Below are positions 59,335-64,000 of a stretch of 64,000 nucleotides of DNA, in pieces (the first letter of the stretch is position 1; each line of letters starts with the position of its first letter). The notes below the pieces were generated by a model, which saw only the letters and a list, made by a program, of their open reading frames with translations, made no database searches and was not told where the DNA came from. Made by a program: the position numbers and the translations under genes. Location of the stretch: contig CM070706.1 of assembly GCA_036346265.1 (NCBI GenBank), positions 30,363,776-30,427,775 of the forward strand, given 5' to 3'. This DNA is from Melocanna baccifera. Taxonomy: Eukaryota; Streptophyta; Magnoliopsida; Poales; Poaceae.

Positions 59335-59500
59335 CCAGGCTATTTCAGGGTCGTTCTCGGACCCCACCTGAGGTCGGTCTTGTGTACCTCGTCCGAGATT
59401 GGCCCCAGACCCCTCCGAGGCTGAGCCTCGCGTACCTCGTCCGAGATTGGCTTAGGGCCCCTCTAAGGTTGGTCTTGTGTGACTTGTCTAGGGTTGATTT
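59335..59500. repeat. Three diverged tandem units of about 52 bp
   Basis: Each unit contains GGTCTTGTGTACCTCGTCCG or a variant (GCCTCGCGTACCTCGTCCGA; GGTCTTGTGTGACTTGTCTA). Confidence 0.7.
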
Positions 59501-61349
59501 GGAAACTTAGTTTAGGGTAGATCCTACAGCGGATGCCATCGCTTCGAGGTGGTCATGATCCAAGGTGACGTGAGGACCCGCTTCAGACACAACTTTTGTT
59601 AAATCTTGGTTTATGGATGCACCAAGAGGAACAACCTTGAGTCGGCACCAATCAAGCCAACGGCGGTGCCGGCACACCGACGTCAGAGGAGCGGCGCCGA
59701 GAGCAGGACCGCAGCGTGAAAAGAGGAGGAAGCACCACGGGACCGAGGACGGCCAACCGCAGCAGGGAAGGAAGTAGGTTGCAGAGCGGAAGGCCGGGGG
59801 TCTGCACTGAGCTCGCACAGCACGCAGGCAACATGGCGACCTGAATAGAGCTGGGCGGAAGAGGGCAGCTGGGTGGACCAACGACGTGGCTAGGGACACG
59901 GCAGGTGGAGACTCCCGCGCGCGGCCGCAGTCTGACAGGCGCGGGGCGGACGAGGTACGGATTGAACGAGAGCGTCGGAATTCTTCGACGAGTAATAGAG
60001 TTATGATTCTAAATCTATTCTATTTGACAAAAGCAAAGGTATCGTCTGCTCGTTCACCACCGTGGAGTCTCTTTCGGGCATCGACAACCTCCCGAAGTTG
60101 AAGGCGCTCAAGCTCAATGGCGGCTGCATCCGGTTTTCACGCACAATCCACACAACCAATGCCAAGAAAGTGAAAGTGCCAATGCTGCTCCCTGAACGCT
60201 TGCGACATGTTTGGGCCGTGCTCGATCGGGCCAGTACAAGAGTTTGCCACTGCAAGTGAGATGGGCTTGCTGTGTCTCACTACAAGGGTTTGCGACACGT
60301 TTGGGCCGTGCTCGATCGGCCACTTTTATATATGGACCCGAAAAATATGTCAAATACAGTACGGCCCAAACATCACTTTTTAGTATTGATTTTAGTTAAA
60401 GAAATGTATAGATTTTCTCTTTTTTTTCTCTCGATAAATGAGAGAATCTCTATGATTTTTCCTTTTTAGTATTATTGTGGATTTTCTTGATATATTTTTA
60501 TTTATTATGACACTCCTAATATTCCATTTAACTTGTTACTAAGTCTATGCCACATCACTTTTTTGTGAGGTGGTTGATAGAGGGAGAGAGAAGAGAGATA
60601 AATTTTTGCATGAGTAACGAGCTTGTCACTCAGACCAAGAAGACACAAGGTCAATTAAAAACATATCGGAGGGGAGCTTGTTACGCAAAAAATGTGTTTT
60701 GTGGGCCCATCTCTTGGAGATTCATGCAATAATCAATTCATTATGGTGTATCTTTAATACATTGAATCAAAATAGGTTCAAAACTATGTTACGTAATTAT
60801 TCTAGGAACTAAGTTTGTTTTTTCTCTAATATATTAAACCGATTCCTACTGATAACTAGGATCCACTTTACATTAAAAAATCATAAAATAATAATATCCC
60901 GTCTCAACTGCATTATCTCCTATGTAGTTATTTAATATTCATATAAATTGTTTAATATTTTGAATTGACTCCTAAGTAGAGTCCGGTTCCATACATTTTT
61001 TTTGTTGGAATGGATCTCTCCAATATATTGAATCGATTTAATGCATTCTCTCTCCTCATTTAAACCGGTTAAAACATAACATTGGAGATGGTCTTAGATA
61101 CAAGCTTTAACAAGATATTGGATTTGTTGTATCTAAAATTCTATTTAGCCATTCTCTCTTCTCCGGTAACAAGCTACTCTGATATAACTCTAATCCTTAT
61201 ATATATCATCGGAACACCTTAATTTCAAAAACGCGCACACACAAGATCTTTATAGACTCTTAACTAACTTATGATGACCGGCTCCCTGGATTATTTGGTT
61301 GGATCCTCCGGTTGCAGCTGATGCCGTTGTTGTGGCTGTAATTGCATCA
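59501..61349. other. Intergenic with one short duplication
   Basis: GGGCCGTGCTCGATCGG with flanking TTGCGACA(T/C)GTTT occurs at about 60205-60236 and 60288-60322, as in hAT-like ends. The Pro/Arg-rich frame at 59507-59899 minus has no domain. The remainder is AT-rich. Confidence 0.4.
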
Positions 61350-62960
61350 CCGTCGCGGTTCACCCCGGCCGGCCGGCCGGCCACCTGATACTACATTTCG
61401 GGGCCCGCCAAACAGCTTGCCGATCATAGCTTTCACGTCCCCAGCGCCGCCCTCCGCAGCGTCGTGCGTCGATAGAACACCTGTACACCGGTACCACCGC
61501 GCTGCCGCTGCCGCTCTCACCGCCTCTGCCATCTCGCCGTCGCGCCACACACGCCCAAAGATCGCCACAACCTCCATCACCGCCGCCTCCGCCGGCCCCA
61601 CCCACCACCACGTTGCCCCACGCCGCATGCACGCACGCGCCCACGCGTGCCGCCGCGCTTTGCCTGTGCGGCGCCCGTCCAACCCTCCCGAGGATCCTCC
61701 GCTTGCTGCCGCCGCGGACTTTCTTGACGACGTAATGCGTGTTGTTCGCCAAGAACAGGAGCTCGGGGCCTCTTCTCGGTAGCTCCGGCCTTGGCGTCCA
61801 GCTTGAGCAGCGGGGCGAACACCGGCCAAGCAATCGGATTCGACGACAAGCTCAACGAGGACGGCGACGAATCCGACGAGGCACCGCCGGTGCTGGTTTC
61901 GGTGTCCACCGATCGCACATACACGCCTTGGCCTTGTCGGTATATGCAAGCAAGGGCGTCCTCGTAGTCGGCGAGGACGACGAGGTAGTTCATCACGTAG
62001 CGGTGAGAGGGTGCACGCCGCCGGCACGGTCGCCTTGGACTTATCCTTTTGGATGGACGCCTCGAAGGTGGCGGGCCGCGCGCGCGCCGCCAACTTTGCC
62101 AAGAGCTGCGCGGTGCGGTCGCGATCTCGACTGTTCGAAGATGGAGACGATCGCGGCAGATCTCGGTGATAGTGCCGTGGACGTCAAGCACGCGGAATAG
62201 CCGCTCCGGCGCTGCGCGCTCGTGCCACGCGGCCTCAAAGAACGGCGATAAGGTCCGCGGCCCGATCGCCGACGATGCCGCGAAGACCGCGTCGCCGACA
62301 GCCGCGCGTGGCGGCGAAGACACGGGCACGAGCTCTCTCTCCCGGGAAGACGGACTTGAACGCGAATCTTGCGGCGCGAACGGATTTCACCTTGCTTGTC
62401 TACTTGGCCCGGGTAAGCTTCGAAGAGGTGTCTTTGGGAAGGTGAGAAACCGAGCGGCGTTATACCGCGCCGCCACGCCGCCGCACGGCGCTTGGACTTG
62501 AAGGTGGAAACACATTCCTTGCCGTATCCGCGCCATCATGGCCTCGGCGACCGTGCGGATATGGCTAGCGGTGCCAACAACGCCAGTGCCTTGGACGTCG
62601 TGATCGGTGAAGCCGCCGGTGGCGTTGGCATCAAGGGATGACAGAGGAGCCGGAGCTCGAGCCGGGCCTCCGCATGGCGGTTCGGAGGAGCTCCTGCGCT
62701 GGGCGAGGCCGTCTTCGCCGCCGGCGAGGCCGGTGGCGTCCGGCGCGAGGAGGAGCATGGAGCGGTGGAGGTCGGCGGCGGCGCTCAGAACTCGGCGGCC
62801 TCCTCCGCGGGGCCGTCCAGCGGTCGAGGAAGAGGGAGGACGGGGCGTCGGGTGCCACTTGTCGACCAGGGCGGTGGCGCGCGACGCTCTCCTCGAGGAC
62901 GGCGGCGGAGAGCGTGCGCCGGTAGCTTAGCGAGGGCTGAGGCCTGCGCGCCATCGGTCG
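61350..62960 (-). pseudogene. EXO70: EXO70 exocyst subunit pseudogene
   Basis: EXO70 subunits tether secretory vesicles to the plasma membrane via the exocyst and are greatly expanded in grasses. Minus-strand blocks in family order: MARRPQPSLSYRRTL near 62955; IRTVAEAMMARI near 62530; VGDAVFAASSAIGPRTLSPF with APERLFRVLDVHGTITEI (62330-62160); in another frame LAARARPATFEASIQKDKSK (about 62100-62040); then SHRYVMNYLVVLADYEDALA (about 62005-61945); and in a third frame LFLANNTHYVVKKVRGGS (about 61755-61700) leading to the C-terminal arginine-rich end. The motifs are intact locally but lie in at least three frames, and some spacing is lost, so no full protein can be made. It is GC-rich like other grass EXO70 genes, consistent with an intronless ancestor. 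Confidence 0.82.
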
Positions 62961-63071
62961 AGCTTGCTTTGCTTCCGACGAAGGCAACCATCCACATGAA
63001 TATATACGATTCCACACGCGTGTTTTTTCGTGTTTCGCACACCAAGTAAAACGCAGTGACGGCGTGTTATC

Positions 63072-63160
63072 TGGTAAGTCGTTAGTCGTTTTGGACCTTT
63101 GTGAGTCGTTAGTCGTTTTGGACCTTTGTGAGTCGTTAGTCGTTTTGGACCTTTGCGAGT
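63072..63160. repeat. 27-bp tandem repeat, three units
   Basis: GTCGTTAGTCGTTTTGGACC followed by TTTGTGA, three times with only one change in the last unit. Confidence 0.95.
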
Positions 63161-63299
63161 GTCAGTTAGTGCCCAGCCTCTTCTCTGCTGGGGAGGTTTT
63201 ACCTGGATCATTCCTATGTGGAAGCTACTGCTGCAGTTCACATGAAGATCGAGCTACCTGCCTTTGCTCTTACGTTTTCCAATGTTAATTACTGACTAC

Positions 63300-63640
63300 T
63301 GCCTTTCCTCTGGACTTCTTCTCCATTCCGGACGCTGCCGCTTCGCGCGGCTGTGCTCCGCCGGCCTTCTCCGTTCCGGAGTCCGGACCACATCCGGGGG
63401 GCTTCCGGACCGCATCCGGGCGCTCAGGGCGTGCCGCTCCCGGACCGTCCCGGGTTTGCTTCAGCCTGCCATTCGGACTGCCCCGGGGGAGCCGCTTCTT
63501 GACATCCGGACCCCCTCCGGGGGCTCCGCTCGGCTTCGCCCAGGACACTCCGGGGGGTTCTCTTCGCTCATGGCCGAACTCCCGCGCGGCTATGCACAGA
63601 AATGTCGGACACCGACGGCCCACGGCCCAACTATTTTAAA
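63300..63640. other. GC-rich stretch with CATCCGG words, no supported gene
   Basis: CCGGACC(A/G)CATCCGGG, ACATCCGGACCCCCTCCGGG and related words form local palindromes. Frames are open on both strands without domains. Confidence 0.4.
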
Positions 63641-63733
63641 CATGTCTGTCTATTTGATCTCGTTAAAGCAAAGGATTGCGTATCTGCACCACTCATATAT
63701 ATCAGGTTTGTAGATCGATCTCTCAGCTCTTTC

Positions 63734-63983
63734 TCGCATATTCTTTGTACCGTACAAAACTGCAAACTACAGAGACGAACAATGCACCTAAAGATAAGGA
63801 TGGCCTAGCAAATCTCCCTGCCATGGTCCTAGTTCCTTGTTTATACATACATAGTTTAATTTTCATCTTGCCGACATGCTTTCGTATTTCTCGCTTAGCT
63901 AGCCTCGGCAATATAATCAAATAATCAGTAGCACCCTTGACTTTCCAAATCAATGGCCGGCTTAGGTTAATGTTTTAGTCTGC
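63734..63983 (-). repeat. Inverted repeat, right arm (250 bp)
   Basis: Reverse complement of 53240-53490 with about 8-10 percent difference. The acceptor-like ATTGCAG is ATTGCCG here. Confidence 0.9.
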
Positions 63984-64000
63984 TTCTTAATTTATGTTGG

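Overview
This is a plant nuclear window, most probably from a grass (Poaceae, perhaps a panicoid). It is AT-rich with sparse intron-containing genes, (TA)n and (CA)n microsatellites, many Tourist-type MITEs, hAT, MULE and CACTA elements, and two LTR retrotransposons with target-site duplications. It also holds a small tandem family of CASP-like (CASPL) membrane proteins. The species assignment is inference from gene families and repeat types.

Layout. 0-4.3 kb: a hAT-like element, a LINE relic, a copia LTR relic and a decayed SEN1-type helicase pseudogene. 5.5-6.2 kb: a hAT element with an 8-bp TSD. 10.1-13.3 kb: one apparently intact minus-strand gene, traced in frame through seven exons (resembling DUF3615 proteins; first exon unresolved). 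14.6-41.9 kb: five minus-strand CASPL genes with starts at 15253, 19875, 24537, 31334 and 41858. They keep the CASP signature Arg in TM1 and Asp in TM3. Four share one intron at the same position and phase, and the second copy lacks it. Between them lie a MULE-like element (16.7-17.9 kb), a CACTA element (27.07-29.96 kb, TSD GCA) carrying a 2-oxoglutarate dioxygenase exon, and a Ty1-copia element (32144-38247, TSD GATTC) nested in a LINE-derived duplicated block.

42-56 kb: paralogous segments (about 43.1-45.7 and 53.8-55.9 kb) that differ by MITE, LINE and Micron-like insertions, so empty and filled sites can be compared directly. Between them sits a minus-strand LTR element (46448-53102, TSD CTAGA) whose interior lacks a readable gag-pol. 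It contains a short RNase H relic, a duplicated spacer, a GC-rich block and about 4 kb packed with short hairpins whose loops are often TTCAG (CTGAA in element sense). 56-64 kb: organelle-like DNA, a gypsy-like LTR fragment, short tandem repeats, a frameshifted EXO70 pseudogene, and one arm of a 250-bp inverted repeat whose partner is at 53.24 kb.

The CASPL array is the coherent functional unit: four-helix membrane proteins that probably form plasma-membrane scaffolds. The least explained signals are two sets of stem-loops with conserved loops and divergent stems, one in each LTR element. Boundaries of decayed repeats are approximate. Splice junctions were inferred by eye from GT/AG sites plus reading-frame continuity.
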